Shown here: piece after piece, positions 31,563 to 40,904 of the stretch | Position numbering within the stretch: position 1 is the stretch's first letter | Layout of the letters: each line of letters opens with the position of its first letter | Position numbers and translations under genes: made by a program | Assembly (NCBI GenBank): GCA_002713145.1 | Contig: PAVS01000019.1 | Span: forward strand, 146,101-210,100 | DNA from: Halobacteriovoraceae bacterium | GTDB taxonomy: Bacteria; Bdellovibrionota; Bacteriovoracia; Bacteriovoracales; Bacteriovoracaceae | Reading direction: 5' to 3' | Length of the DNA stretch: 64,000 nucleotides | The notes under the pieces: model-generated | Databases searched by the model: none | What the model saw: the letters and a program-made list of their open reading frames with translations, nothing else | What the model was told of the DNA's origin: nothing

Positions 31563-33335
31563 TTAAATGGCCTTCTCTGTCTCGGAGGCGAGATCTGCCT
31601 CCGCTTTTAGGGGTAACTCAATCACAAAGCAGGTATAGGGAGATGTATTGTCCACCTTAAATTGCCCATTATGACGCTTGATTATATTGTGGCATAAACT
31701 CAAGCCCAATCCTGTTCCTTTGCCAAAGTCTTTAGTGGTGAAAAAGGGCTGGAAAATTTTAGCCTGAATATCTTCCGGTATACCCTGGCCACTGTCTGTC
31801 ACTTTCAAAAAGAGCTTATTAGCTTCAAAACTGGCTTCAACTTTTATCCAGCGTTCTGGAAATTGTTTGGCTTCTATTTCATCAAAAGAGTTTGAGATTA
31901 GATTGAGAAGAACTTGTGACATCTGGACGCGATTGAGGTGAATTTCTCGTTCTTTCAAGTTTTCATTGATGATGACCTGAAGATCAACATCATTATTTTT
32001 TAATTTTTCTGAGCATAATGGTAATACATCATCCAAAATATCATCAATAGAACAAATATCTAAACTCTCACTTGAGGCATCTCTGGAAACATTTCTTAGG
32101 CCTGAGACTATTTTGGTAATTCGGCTCACTGTCTTAGTTATATCTTCAAGGGCTTCTTCAAAGCGATCTGAATTAAGCATATCTTTTTCAATCATTCTGC
32201 GCATAGTGAAAACAGTCCCATTAATGACAGTCAAAGGATTATTGATTTCATGGGCAATATTCCCTGCCATCTCTCCTAATGAAGACAGTTTCGCTTGAGA
32301 GACAATTTGTTCTTGCTGTTTCAATATGGTCGCCTCATTTTCTTTTTTATTAGTGATGTCAAAGCGAATCGCCATAAAATGAGATATTTCGCCTTGAGAA
32401 TTTTTAAGAGGGGCTATAGCCGTTTCTACCCAAAACTCTTTTCCATCTTTTGTGAGGTTTTTGATTTCCCCACGCCAAACATCTCCAGCTTTAATTTTTT
32501 TCCACATATTTTTAAAGAATATAGGTGGGTGATAGTCTGACTTTAAAATACTATGATCTTTCCCCACTAATTCTTCTTGCGTGTATCCTGAGACTTCTTC
32601 AAAGTTTTTATTCACACTTAGTATAATTCCATTAGCATCTGTAAGTTCAGTCATCGCAACCAAGTCGAGAGATTTATTGTAAGCTTCTATTTTTTCTTTT
32701 TCTTGCGTTAAACTTTGAGTCCTTTCTGCCACAAGGGATTCTAGGTTGCGATTCACATTACACACAAAGAGATGTTGCTTTCGTAGTGTTTCAGCATAAT
32801 AAATGAGTGCCGTTGTCTCAAAGACTACAAAAAAGGCATGTAAAAGTACGATGTCCCATCCGTTGCCATAATTAAAGACAACAAGGGGAAAACCAAACAT
32901 ATCAATATTGTTGATCTGACAGTAATTGAAAGCTGCATGGTGAAAAGCAATCAATAAAGCTGCGGGTGGTAAAACGCGCCAATCCCTATAAAGGATAAGA
33001 AGTGGGAGGGCTCCAAACACATGGAAATGCATCTCAATCCTACCAAATTGGACGGTGATGAGAACGACCGAATAGGAGAGAAGAAGGAGTCCACTCAAAA
33101 TTCGATGGCCAAGAGTTCCTCTCGATGTGAGATAAGAAACTGTTCCAATAAGACATATCATAGTGCTTGCGAGTAAACCTTCTTTCCAAGTTCCATAGGG
33201 ATAAGTCGCGACAAAGGATACAAAGGGCAGGTGCAGCCATAAAACGGATAAGATAAACTTATCGGCATTGAGTATAATATCGTTTAATTCTTGAGTCTCT
33301 ATTCTAAAATAATTTAATAAGTTCTTAAACATCAT
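31563..33335 (-). CDS. membrane sensor histidine kinase with PAS domain
   Basis: A 590-residue protein: six or seven N-terminal membrane helices (to about residue 190), a short coiled coil (CNVNRNLESLVAERTQSLTQ), a PAS domain (about 220-340, ITLSVNKNFEEVSGYTQEEL-like with the PAC DGKEFWVETAIAPLKN), HisKA with the phospho-acceptor His in MAGNIAHEINNPL (about 360), and HATPase (LNLISNSFDEIEA, VTDSGQGIPED, GKGTGLGLSLCHNI). It autophosphorylates on an unknown signal. No response regulator is adjacent on the same strand; one lies at 35065 on the other. It follows SCO1 by 2 bases. Confidence 0.92.
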   Translation of the reverse strand: MMFKNLLNYFRIETQELNDIILNADKFILSVLWLHLPFVSFVATYPYGTWKEGLLASTMICLIGTVSYLTSRGTLGHRILSGLLLLSYSVVLITVQFGRIEMHFHVFGALPLLILYRDWRVLPPAALLIAFHHAAFNYCQINNIDMFGFPLVVFNYGNGWDIVLLHAFFVVFETTALIYYAETLRKQHLFVCNVNRNLESLVAERTQSLTQEKEKIEAYNKSLDLVAMTELTDANGIILSVNKNFEEVSGYTQEELVGKDHSILKSDYHPPIFFKNMWKKIKAGDVWRGEIKNLTKDGKEFWVETAIAPLKNSQGEISHFMAIRFDITNKKENEATILKQQEQIVSQAKLSSLGEMAGNIAHEINNPLTVINGTVFTMRRMIEKDMLNSDRFEEALEDITKTVSRITKIVSGLRNVSRDASSESLDICSIDDILDDVLPLCSEKLKNNDVDLQVIINENLKEREIHLNRVQMSQVLLNLISNSFDEIEAKQFPERWIKVEASFEANKLFLKVTDSGQGIPEDIQAKIFQPFFTTKDFGKGTGLGLSLCHNIIKRHNGQFKVDNTSPYTCFVIELPLKAEADLASETEKAI

Positions 33336-33337
33336 GT

Positions 33338-33982
33338 TTATCCTATGTCATTTGATATTTTAGTAAAATCTTCTATAAATTTAGAGATATCCAATTCATT
33401 TTGCATATAGAGAATCTCTAGTTTTTCACCAGGTGAAATGAGATAGAGATAACCATTATGGTCAATTTGCATTTGAGGATCTTTTTTTAGTTTTTCAGGA
33501 TCTACGTTCACAAAGGTCTGATATTTTTTAGCCACATCTATACCTTTATCCTCACCATCTATAAGACCATACATATTTTTTGAATTAAAATATTCTAAAA
33601 AGTTTTCCATGGCATCTGCATCATCTCTATAAGAGTCAAAACTTATAAATATAAATTTTAACTCAGCTAACTTTTCTTTTTTAATTTTCTCCGCAATCTG
33701 TTTAAAGCGATAGAGGTTGAGTGGACACACTCCATCGCATTTTGTGAAGCCAAAGGTCAGCAACACATAGTCTTTATCAAAGTCTGTTAACTTTTTCTCC
33801 TCACCCCTCGCATCCTTGAGCTTGAAATTGTATGCTTGCCCCTTGATCTCTTTTCCGTAGTAACCATCAAAATCAATTTCTATAAAGATTTGAGAGTAAA
33901 AAAAAGTTAATACAAATGTTATCCCAATTAATAAAAAAGGTATGATTTCTTTGTAGTTGTCTAAATATTTAAACATTTTCAC
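33338..33982 (-). CDS. SCO1/SenC-family thioredoxin-like copper protein
   Basis: A 214-residue protein with an N-terminal membrane anchor (IIPFLLIGITFVLTFFYSQIF) and an extracytoplasmic thioredoxin fold. The copper ligands of the family are present: CxxxC in GFTKCDGVCPLNLYRF and the distal His in MQIDHNGYLYLISPG. SCO proteins deliver copper to, or reduce thiols of, cytochrome c oxidase. It is co-transcribed with the histidine kinase, suggesting redox or metal sensing. Confidence 0.9.
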   Translation of the reverse strand: MKMFKYLDNYKEIIPFLLIGITFVLTFFYSQIFIEIDFDGYYGKEIKGQAYNFKLKDARGEEKKLTDFDKDYVLLTFGFTKCDGVCPLNLYRFKQIAEKIKKEKLAELKFIFISFDSYRDDADAMENFLEYFNSKNMYGLIDGEDKGIDVAKKYQTFVNVDPEKLKKDPQMQIDHNGYLYLISPGEKLEILYMQNELDISKFIEDFTKISNDIG

Positions 33983-34063
33983 ACTTTATTTTCGGTTATT
34001 TTAAATTTACCTTAAGAATTATTAAGTTAATACGATAAATATGAAGAAATCTAAACTTTCTAA

Positions 34064-35068
34064 ATGAATTTTATTGGAAAAAGAATGGCTGCAGAATCAA
34101 TGACATATTTTAAACTGAAACCTCAAGAATTTGGGTTCAAAAAAAAGACACCCATCAATCTTTACCTCAAAAAGGCGGATGGAAAGCTTGAACTCACCTA
34201 CAAAAAAGGGAGTGTTGTTGATATTACTGAGTTAACCAATCAAACCACCCAAGAAGCAGTTCCGTACTTATACTCCAAGGCCAATGAACGAATCATTTAC
34301 ATCAGGCAAGCTAGCTATTTTCTTGAAGAAAATTTGCATCAACGAAAGTTATCTGTAGAAAAAAAATTCTCTTATGTTCGCTCTTTAATTTCAATCCTTA
34401 TTCAAGAGATCAAAGCGAATGGTTTGGATGCAAGCTTGGTGAGAGATATATCATATATATCGACCAGTATTTATGGGCTTATAAATACTCATTATAATGA
34501 AATGAATAAAATTACCATTAGCCCTCAAGCAGAAACTGAATTTGAAGATGTTTTCTTAGTCACCATATTATCAGGTGCCATTTGTAAATATATGGGCTGG
34601 GACAACCAAAGAACGATAGAAACGGTTTTAATGGGAGCTATTTTACATGATATCGGTAAATACTATGTTCCTGAGCATCTACTCGAGCAATACCAAGGTA
34701 ATACTTCTCAGACAATTGATCTAGACGTTAAAAAACATCCAAGGTTAGGTGCAGACATACTGGATGAATTTAGTGAGGTTTCAGAAGCTGTAAAGCAAAT
34801 CGTGCTACAGCATCATGAATGCAATGATGGGTCAGGTTATCCCATGGGTCTGAACGCTTTTAAAATTTATCCTCTTGCGAAAATTGTGGCTTTTGCCAAT
34901 GAATATTCAGAAGTTGTATCTGACCAGCGAGTTAAGCTTAAAGATGGATTTAAATTATTTCTTCAGAATAAAGAGACTGTTTTCAAATACGATTCTTCAA
35001 CTATCAAAGCTATGGTAAAATGTTTGAAAGGTGAAGTTTTAAACAAAGCGACAGGTTCGAATTTATGA
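34064..35068 (+). CDS. HD-GYP-type phosphohydrolase
   Basis: A 334-residue protein with an N-terminal 80-residue domain (FKLKPQEFGFKKKTPINLYLKKADGKLELTYKKGSVVDITEL) similar in layout to that of the HD-GYP gene at 28076, then an HD-GYP domain with LHDIGKYYVPEHLLEQ and QHHECNDGSGYPMGL. Likely a c-di-GMP phosphodiesterase. The ATG at 34064 has a weak ribosome-binding site; an alternative ATG at 34085 follows GGAAAAAG. It overlaps the next receiver gene by 4 bases, so the receiver probably acts on it or with it. Confidence 0.88.
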   Translation: MNFIGKRMAAESMTYFKLKPQEFGFKKKTPINLYLKKADGKLELTYKKGSVVDITELTNQTTQEAVPYLYSKANERIIYIRQASYFLEENLHQRKLSVEKKFSYVRSLISILIQEIKANGLDASLVRDISYISTSIYGLINTHYNEMNKITISPQAETEFEDVFLVTILSGAICKYMGWDNQRTIETVLMGAILHDIGKYYVPEHLLEQYQGNTSQTIDLDVKKHPRLGADILDEFSEVSEAVKQIVLQHHECNDGSGYPMGLNAFKIYPLAKIVAFANEYSEVVSDQRVKLKDGFKLFLQNKETVFKYDSSTIKAMVKCLKGEVLNKATGSNL

Positions 35069-35511
35069 AAGGTAATCTTTTGCTCGTCGATGATGAGCCA
35101 CTCATTTTAAAAAATTTAAAATTCAATCTTGAGGATTATGCAGAAAATATTTTTACTGCAGAAAATGGCTTGATTGCTCTAGATGTTTTAGCTGAACAAA
35201 ATATTCAATGTGTGGTTTGTGATATTAATATGCCCAAGATGAATGGCGTCGAAGTTATTAAGGCTATACGTGAGAAGGGAAATAACGTTCCTTTTATTTT
35301 TTATACAGCCCATGGCAACCATGAACTCATGATGGAAGTCGCTCAATATGGAGCTTTTGATTTTCTTAATAAACCAGATCTAACAGGCCTAGAGGACTCG
35401 GTGATCAAAGGGCTAAAAGAGGGTGTCAGTCGCGAACAAGGGAGTGCGTCGTCAGAAGCTATCAAACCAGGTGAAGTCGAAGATATTCTCTTGTCTCTTG
35501 ATGAAGACTGA
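35065..35511 (+). CDS. single-domain response regulator (CheY-like receiver)
   Basis: A 148-residue receiver domain with a short acidic tail. Visible residues: acidic pair in LLVDDEP, phospho-acceptor Asp in VVCDINMPKMNG (about 52), Thr in FIFYTAHG and Lys in FLNKPDL. There is no output domain, so output is probably by protein contact with the HD-GYP protein, whose stop overlaps its start (ATGA). The kinase may be that at 31563, which is unproven. Confidence 0.92.
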   Translation: MKGNLLLVDDEPLILKNLKFNLEDYAENIFTAENGLIALDVLAEQNIQCVVCDINMPKMNGVEVIKAIREKGNNVPFIFYTAHGNHELMMEVAQYGAFDFLNKPDLTGLEDSVIKGLKEGVSREQGSASSEAIKPGEVEDILLSLDED

Positions 35512-35522
35512 TAAATGAATTT

Positions 35523-35975
35523 TTATTGATCAGCAGAATTTGGTTCATCAACCATGGTTGAATCTTCCACAGCTGAATCATCTACACCATCTTCAAGATT
35601 TTCTTCAATAGGTGCACCATCTCCAGTTGTATCCGGAGTTCCATCAAACATCTCATCACTAGCTTCTTCAGCAGCATCTGCAGGAGAATCACTGTTAAGT
35701 GGAGTGGTCACAGGAGTTTCGTCATCTAGAATTGATTTATCGCTTTCTTTGGTGGTTAAAGTTGAGAGTACAACTGAATTCACCATAAAAAGTACAGCTA
35801 AGGCGGTAGTCATTTTAGTAAAGAAATTTCCTTTTGAGTTTGTCGTAAAAATGGCTTGAGATGAACCTGAACCCATCATTGCTCCAGCTTCTGCACCTTT
35901 ACCAAATTGAAGTAGAACCACAATAGTTAAAAGTATACAAACAACTACGTGAAAAATAATAAGACCACTTAACAT
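35523..35975 (-). CDS. secG: SecG, protein translocase subunit, with long acidic tail
   Basis: SecG supports SecYEG-dependent protein export. Residues 1-75 are standard: two membrane helices (GLIIFHVVVCILLTIVVLLQ and TTALAVLFMVNSVVLSTL) and the family loop FGKGAEAGAMMGSGSSQAIF. Residues 76-150 are an Asp/Glu/Ser/Thr/Pro-rich tail without Lys after the first few residues, longer than in most SecG. It follows tpiA, a common arrangement. Confidence 0.92.
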   Translation of the reverse strand: MLSGLIIFHVVVCILLTIVVLLQFGKGAEAGAMMGSGSSQAIFTTNSKGNFFTKMTTALAVLFMVNSVVLSTLTTKESDKSILDDETPVTTPLNSDSPADAAEEASDEMFDGTPDTTGDGAPIEENLEDGVDDSAVEDSTMVDEPNSADQ

Positions 35976-36039
35976 AAAAAAATTCCTTTAATATTTTAAA
36001 GCTAGTTATGTATCAAAAAGCATATGTTTTGAAAATCAT

Positions 36040-36783
36040 TTAGTTTGTTGCATCGCAAAGGGCGCTGAAGTCTGCAGCTTTTAAACTCGCTCCACCAACT
36101 AGCCCACCATTAATATCAGCTTGTGCTAATAATTCCGATACATTAGCTGGCTTTACACTACCTCCATAGAGAATGCTAATATCTGGGCCTATTTCACCAA
36201 AACGTTCAGCTAAAAACTCACGGATTTTTCCGTGAACTTCTTGTGCCATTGCTGGAGTGGCTGTTTTGCCGGTTCCAATGGCCCATACTGGCTCATAAGC
36301 CAAGAGTAATTCACTTTCATTATTGAGTTGAACAGAATCGAGCCCAGCTTTTATTTGTCCTAAGACAATTTCAATGGTTTTACCTGCGTCACGTTCAGCG
36401 AGAGTTTCTCCCACACAAAGAATAGGAACGAGCCCTTTTTCGATAGCTTTTAATACTTTTTTATTAATAAACTCATCCGATTCATTATAATACTGACGAC
36501 GCTCACTATGGCCTACTAAACAGAAATGTCCACCCAGCTCCATGAGGGAGTCGCTGGAAATTTCCCCCGTAAAGGCACCATGATCTTGATCAGAAATATT
36601 TTGCGAGCCGACTAAGACTCCTTTGTCCCCTGCAAGTTTTAACACATGAGAGATATGTAGAGTCTGCGGGGCGATCCAATAATTATTTTGATTATGAGAG
36701 AGTTTAAGATCAGAGAAAAAATTCTCAATATCAGCGAGTGATTGATTCATTTTCCAATTCCCTACCATATAAGTTTTGGCCAT
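36040..36783 (-). CDS. tpiA: triosephosphate isomerase
   Basis: A 247-residue TIM-barrel enzyme that interconverts dihydroxyacetone phosphate and glyceraldehyde 3-phosphate. Signature parts: VGNWKMN (catalytic Lys), CLVGHSERRQYYNE (catalytic His), AYEPVWAIGTGKTATP (catalytic Glu and flexible loop), ILYGGSVKP and GGLVGGASL. Start shares one base with the pgk stop; part of gap-pgk-tpiA-secG. Confidence 0.97.
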   Translation of the reverse strand: MAKTYMVGNWKMNQSLADIENFFSDLKLSHNQNNYWIAPQTLHISHVLKLAGDKGVLVGSQNISDQDHGAFTGEISSDSLMELGGHFCLVGHSERRQYYNESDEFINKKVLKAIEKGLVPILCVGETLAERDAGKTIEIVLGQIKAGLDSVQLNNESELLLAYEPVWAIGTGKTATPAMAQEVHGKIREFLAERFGEIGPDISILYGGSVKPANVSELLAQADINGGLVGGASLKAADFSALCDATN

Positions 36784-37973
36784 TACGAAACTCCAAATTT
36801 TAGCGCCTGAACACCAGGCAATTCACCTTTTTCTATATACTCCAAACTCGCTCCACCACCTGTAGAGACGTGGGAGAACTTCTCTGCATAACCCGATTGA
36901 TTGACAGCACTCACTGAGTCGCCTCCACCCACTAGGGTAAAAGCATCCAGCTGAGCTACAGCTTCACAGATTGCAAAAGTACCTTTGTTATAATCATTAA
37001 GCTCAAAAGCTCCCATAGGTCCGTTCCATAAGACGGTTTGGGCGTCTTTAAGTAATTCTCTATACTTTTCAATGGTTTTTGGCCCGATATCAAGTGCCAT
37101 GCGATCACTGGGAATATTAATTTCTGAGCACCCTTGTGGATTTCCACCAAATTTCTCAGAAACAATATGATCTACAGGGAGGTGAACTTTCCCTCCTTTA
37201 TCTGCTTTGAGAATAGACTGAGCTAGTTTTACATCTTCATCACTGCAAAGTGATTGCCCCACTTCATGTCCCCTGGCTTTGAGGAAAGGATAGGCCATAG
37301 CCCCGCCAATAATTAATTTATCAACAGTCACAATAAGTTTTTCGAGGGTTTTGATTTTATCACTGACCTTTGCTCCACCAACGATGGCCACAAATGGCTT
37401 TTTTGGAGATTGAGTAATTTTGTTTAAATTTTCAATCTCATTTTGCATCAGCAGACCAGCATAGGCGTTGCGTGCAAAAAATTTATTTATTTCATATGTA
37501 CTGGCATGTTTTCTGTGAGCGGCACCAAAAGCGTCATTCACATAAACGTCCCCATAGTCAGCGAGTTTTTTGGCAAAGCCTTCATCATTATTCTCTTCTT
37601 CAGGATGAAAACGAAGATTTTCTAAAAGTACTATTTTCGTCTCTTTAAGATTGAGTAATTCTTTGACTCCACAATTGATAGCTGAATCAGTGAGAATGAC
37701 ATCATCACTGAGTTGATCGGCCAAATAATTAGCGACAGGCTCTAGTGAAAAATCAGGATTCTTTTTTCCTTTAGGACGTCCCAAGTGCGACATCAGAATA
37801 AGTTTTGTCGCACCTGCCTCTAAAATTTTCTTTATGGTAGGAAGGGCAAGATCAATCCTAGAGGTATCAGTAATTTTGCTTTTGTCATTTTTATCAAGAG
37901 GAACATTAAAATCAAATCTTGCGATGACTTTTTTACCACTGAAATCTGCGCCTTCTAAGTATTGAATTGCCAT
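36783..37973 (-). CDS. pgk: phosphoglycerate kinase
   Basis: A 396-residue monomeric kinase that makes ATP from 1,3-bisphosphoglycerate. It shows RFDFNVPLDKN, LMSHLGRPKG, LLENLRFHPEEENND, VNDAFGAAHRKHAST, VAIVGGAKVSDKI and the nucleotide-binding GGGDSVSAVNQSG...HVSTGGGASLEYIEKGELPG. Second gene of the glycolytic operon. Confidence 0.97.
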   Translation of the reverse strand: MAIQYLEGADFSGKKVIARFDFNVPLDKNDKSKITDTSRIDLALPTIKKILEAGATKLILMSHLGRPKGKKNPDFSLEPVANYLADQLSDDVILTDSAINCGVKELLNLKETKIVLLENLRFHPEEENNDEGFAKKLADYGDVYVNDAFGAAHRKHASTYEINKFFARNAYAGLLMQNEIENLNKITQSPKKPFVAIVGGAKVSDKIKTLEKLIVTVDKLIIGGAMAYPFLKARGHEVGQSLCSDEDVKLAQSILKADKGGKVHLPVDHIVSEKFGGNPQGCSEINIPSDRMALDIGPKTIEKYRELLKDAQTVLWNGPMGAFELNDYNKGTFAICEAVAQLDAFTLVGGGDSVSAVNQSGYAEKFSHVSTGGGASLEYIEKGELPGVQALKFGVS

Positions 37974-37982
37974 TATATTTTC

Positions 37983-39014
37983 CTAAAGTTTCGACCCAAT
38001 AAAAGTTGCAAGGTCAACGACTCGGTTAGAGAATCCAACTTCATTGTCATACCATGAAACGACCTTTGCTTGATTACCGATAACATTGGTAAGAAGCGAG
38101 TCAAATATTGAAGAGTGTGGGTTACCAAGAAAGTCTACAGAAACCAAAGGCTCATCTTCAAATTGAAGAACGCTTTTCAAATGAGTTTCGGCTGCCTCTT
38201 TCATGGCTGCATTAATTTGATCTTTGGTGGCAGCTTTTTCCAGAGTCACAGTAAGATCGACCATTGAAACATCTGGTGTCGGTACTCTGACCGCATAGCC
38301 GTCTAATTTACCTTTAAGTTCAGGCAGGACAAGACCAACTGCTTTTGCAGCACCTGTTGACGTGGGGATCATACTCATAGCTGCAGCTCTCGCACGTCTT
38401 GGATCTTTGTGATTAGCATCTAAAATATTTTGATCTCCCGTGTAGGCATGAACAGTCGTCATAAATCCCTGAGTGATACCAAAACTATCGTGAAGGACTT
38501 TAGCGATAGGTGCTAAACAATTTGTCGTGCAACTTGCATTCGAAACAATATGGTGCTCACTTGGATTATAAGAATCATGGTTAATACCAAAAACAAAAGT
38601 ACCATCAAGGTCATTTCCAGGGGCACACATAATGACTTTTTTAACAGTTCCGTTTAAGTGTTTTCCTAATCCCTCTTTATCTTTGAAGATTCCAGTGGCA
38701 TCAATCACAATATCAACTTTTTCACTCGACCAATCTATTTCGCTTGGGTCACGTTGTGTAAAAAACTTCATCGATTGAGACCCACAGTGAAGTCTGTCAC
38801 CTTTCAGTTCAACATCACCAGGAAACATGCCATGCAGAGAGTCTCTACGCATAAGTCTTACAAAATCATCAACTCGACCTGGGTTATTTACCGCTACAAT
38901 TTCCACATGCTGTAAATTCCCATTTCTTCTTTGTTTTTCTAATTCTCTAATGACAGCTCTTCCAATTCTCCCCATACCGTTAATAGCAAGTCTGATTGGT
39001 TTTGTTGCGCTCAT
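37983..39014 (-). CDS. gap: glyceraldehyde-3-phosphate dehydrogenase
   Basis: A 343-residue enzyme that oxidises glyceraldehyde 3-phosphate with phosphate and NAD(P). The Rossmann start is IRLAINGMGRIGRAVIREL; the catalytic Cys is in SNASCTTNCLAP; HAYTGDQNILD, RRARAAAMSMIPTSTGAAKAV and SWYDNEVGFSNRVVDL follow. I chose the ATG at 39014, since GGAAGG is 6-7 bases upstream; the GTG at 39020 is directly against that site. First gene of gap-pgk-tpiA-secG. Confidence 0.96.
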   Translation of the reverse strand: MSATKPIRLAINGMGRIGRAVIRELEKQRRNGNLQHVEIVAVNNPGRVDDFVRLMRRDSLHGMFPGDVELKGDRLHCGSQSMKFFTQRDPSEIDWSSEKVDIVIDATGIFKDKEGLGKHLNGTVKKVIMCAPGNDLDGTFVFGINHDSYNPSEHHIVSNASCTTNCLAPIAKVLHDSFGITQGFMTTVHAYTGDQNILDANHKDPRRARAAAMSMIPTSTGAAKAVGLVLPELKGKLDGYAVRVPTPDVSMVDLTVTLEKAATKDQINAAMKEAAETHLKSVLQFEDEPLVSVDFLGNPHSSIFDSLLTNVIGNQAKVVSWYDNEVGFSNRVVDLATFIGSKL

Positions 39015-39190
39015 GGTCACCTTCCTTATTTTAATTTAGCTAGTTATGCCACAACACTAGCTTTTTGAATAGGGGAGAGGTGATTTAATCTTTGAATTAA
39101 TTGAGTTTGTACGAGGTGTCAAAAGCCGTTTCATTGCCAAGAGAAAATTATTTTAATACTTTACCAAAACAAGAACTAAAAGGAATTTCT

Positions 39191-40279
39191 ATGACCAGAC
39201 TATCTGTCTCCCAGCTCAAACCCAAGCAAGATGTTGAATCAATTTTTTTGGTCAAATATATCAACCTCATGACAGCAAAAGATGGGAAAAAGTATCTCAA
39301 TGTGATTCTCTCTGATGCCACAGGCGATCTGGAATCAAGAGTTTGGGTCAACGCAGAGGAAGTTTATGACAAAGTTGAGAAGGGAAGCTTTGTTAAGGTC
39401 ATGGGGAAAGTAAATTTATTTCAAGGGCGAAAGCAGTTTATTATACAAGATATAGTAGTTGTGGCCGACAATGAGGTGGATAAGGATGAGTTTGTAGTGA
39501 AGGCCCAGAGTAACCCTGATGAAATGTTTCAAGAGTTAGAACAAATCGTTCATAATTTAGATGATGTGTATATACGTGACTTGTTGAAAAATGTGATCTC
39601 TGATCAAGAAGTTGTGCGTAGACTTAAAAAATGGCAGGCAGGAAAAACGATCCATCACGCCTATCAAAGTGGACTGCTTGAACATATACTAAGTTGTTCG
39701 AAATTGGCCGTGAGTCTCTCTGAAGTTTACCAAGTGAATAAAAACTATGTGGTAGCTGGAGCTATTCTTCATGATCTGTGTAAAATTTATGAGCTCACTG
39801 ATGACATCAATGTCGAATACACTGAAGAGGGAAAACTAGTAGGCCATCTGGTTAAAGGTGTTGAGCTGGTGGATAAATACTCTTATCGTATTAAAGATTT
39901 TCCTTACCAAACCAAGCTACATTTAAAGCATATCCTTCTCTCTCACCACGGAGAGTACAAATATGGTTCACCTAAAATTCCACAAACCAGTGAAGCGATG
40001 TTAGTGCATTTGATTGATCTGATGGATTCTAAAATGCATACTTTTGAAACCATAAAAAGAACAGATCATAATACGGGTCACTGGTCAGGTTACGTTCAAC
40101 ACCTCGATCGCATCGTATTTAAAGGGGATCTTCCTTTTTACCCAGAATATGTGGAACCTTCGGGAAACAGTGGTTCTCAACCAGCTAAAAAGGCTCATAA
40201 AAATTCAAAACCACGGCACAACAAGGAACTTAAACAATCTTTAGGTGATATGCTCAAAGACGTAAAGGTTGATAAATAA
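39191..40279 (+). CDS. YhaM-like 3'-5' exonuclease (OB fold plus HD domain)
   Basis: About 362 residues. The N-terminal OB-fold (about 10-110: VESIFLVKYINLMTAKDGKKYLNVILSDATGDLESRVW) binds nucleic acid; the HD domain (about 150-310) shows HHAYQSGLLEHILSC, AILHDLCKIYEL and HHGEYKYGSPKIP. This order matches Bacillus YhaM 3'-5' exoribonuclease. The C-terminus is a Lys-rich tail. I prefer the ATG at 39191 with AAAAGGA upstream; the frame is open from a TTG at 39101. Confidence 0.88.
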   Translation: MTRLSVSQLKPKQDVESIFLVKYINLMTAKDGKKYLNVILSDATGDLESRVWVNAEEVYDKVEKGSFVKVMGKVNLFQGRKQFIIQDIVVVADNEVDKDEFVVKAQSNPDEMFQELEQIVHNLDDVYIRDLLKNVISDQEVVRRLKKWQAGKTIHHAYQSGLLEHILSCSKLAVSLSEVYQVNKNYVVAGAILHDLCKIYELTDDINVEYTEEGKLVGHLVKGVELVDKYSYRIKDFPYQTKLHLKHILLSHHGEYKYGSPKIPQTSEAMLVHLIDLMDSKMHTFETIKRTDHNTGHWSGYVQHLDRIVFKGDLPFYPEYVEPSGNSGSQPAKKAHKNSKPRHNKELKQSLGDMLKDVKVDK

Positions 40280-40795
40280 ATGCAAATTGAAATCCGTCCT
40301 ATGATGAAAACGGATTGCGAAGCAGTAGGAAGTCTTCATGCTAGAGCGTGGCTTGAAGCCTATCGTGGAATTATCCATGACGAATTCCTAGATTCAGTGT
40401 CGATAGAGAAAAGAATTGAAAACTGGCAAAAAGATTTTGAAAAATACCAACATCTCACTCGCCTCGTTGCTGTCCTTGAAAATAAGGTTGTTGGATTTGT
40501 CGTCGGAGACAAAGAGCGAGAAGAGATTCCTGAAATTGAAAGCGAACTCTGGTCACTTTATGTGGATCCCGATTATTATCGCAGGGGTGTAGGGGAAAAA
40601 CTCTATTATGCTCTGGTTGAAGAATTTCAAAAACAAAACTTTAAGAATATGAATGTTTGGGTTTTGCCAGCGAACACGAGAGCGGTGAGTTTCTATCAAA
40701 AAATGGGTGGAGAGCTCACCTCATTCAAGAAAACGGTAACGGTAGGAGAGCAAAAGCTCCCACATATCTCTTATTTGCGAAACCTAAATCAGTAA
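40280..40795 (+). CDS. GNAT-family N-acetyltransferase
   Basis: A 171-residue acetyltransferase with the acetyl-CoA-binding motif A LWSLYVDPDYYRRGVGEKLYYALVEE (R/Q-x-x-G-x-G variant) and motif B NVWVLPANTRAVSFYQKMGGE. The N-terminus IRPMMKTDCEAVGSLHARAWLEAYRG is typical of the YitH/PhnO-like branch. Substrate unknown. Starts one base after the YhaM-like stop, so co-transcribed. Confidence 0.9.
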   Translation: MQIEIRPMMKTDCEAVGSLHARAWLEAYRGIIHDEFLDSVSIEKRIENWQKDFEKYQHLTRLVAVLENKVVGFVVGDKEREEIPEIESELWSLYVDPDYYRRGVGEKLYYALVEEFQKQNFKNMNVWVLPANTRAVSFYQKMGGELTSFKKTVTVGEQKLPHISYLRNLNQ

Positions 40796-40857
40796 AAACA
40801 CTAGTTGGTCTCAAACTGAGAACACTTTGTACTCAAAAAGAATGCTTCCCCTCTCGA

Positions 40858-40884
40858 GTTAAGCTAAATTTCTTTTAGTTTAAC
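40858..40884. repeat. 11-bp hairpin before the 40905 gene
   Basis: 40858-40868 pairs with 40874-40884 over 11 positions (one G-T), loop TTTCT. No T-run follows in the plus direction. It lies 10 bases before the GAGGAG ribosome-binding site, so it would be an mRNA 5' structure or a factor-binding dyad. Confidence 0.45.
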
Positions 40885-40904
40885 ACACACTTTGAGGAGA
40901 CATT

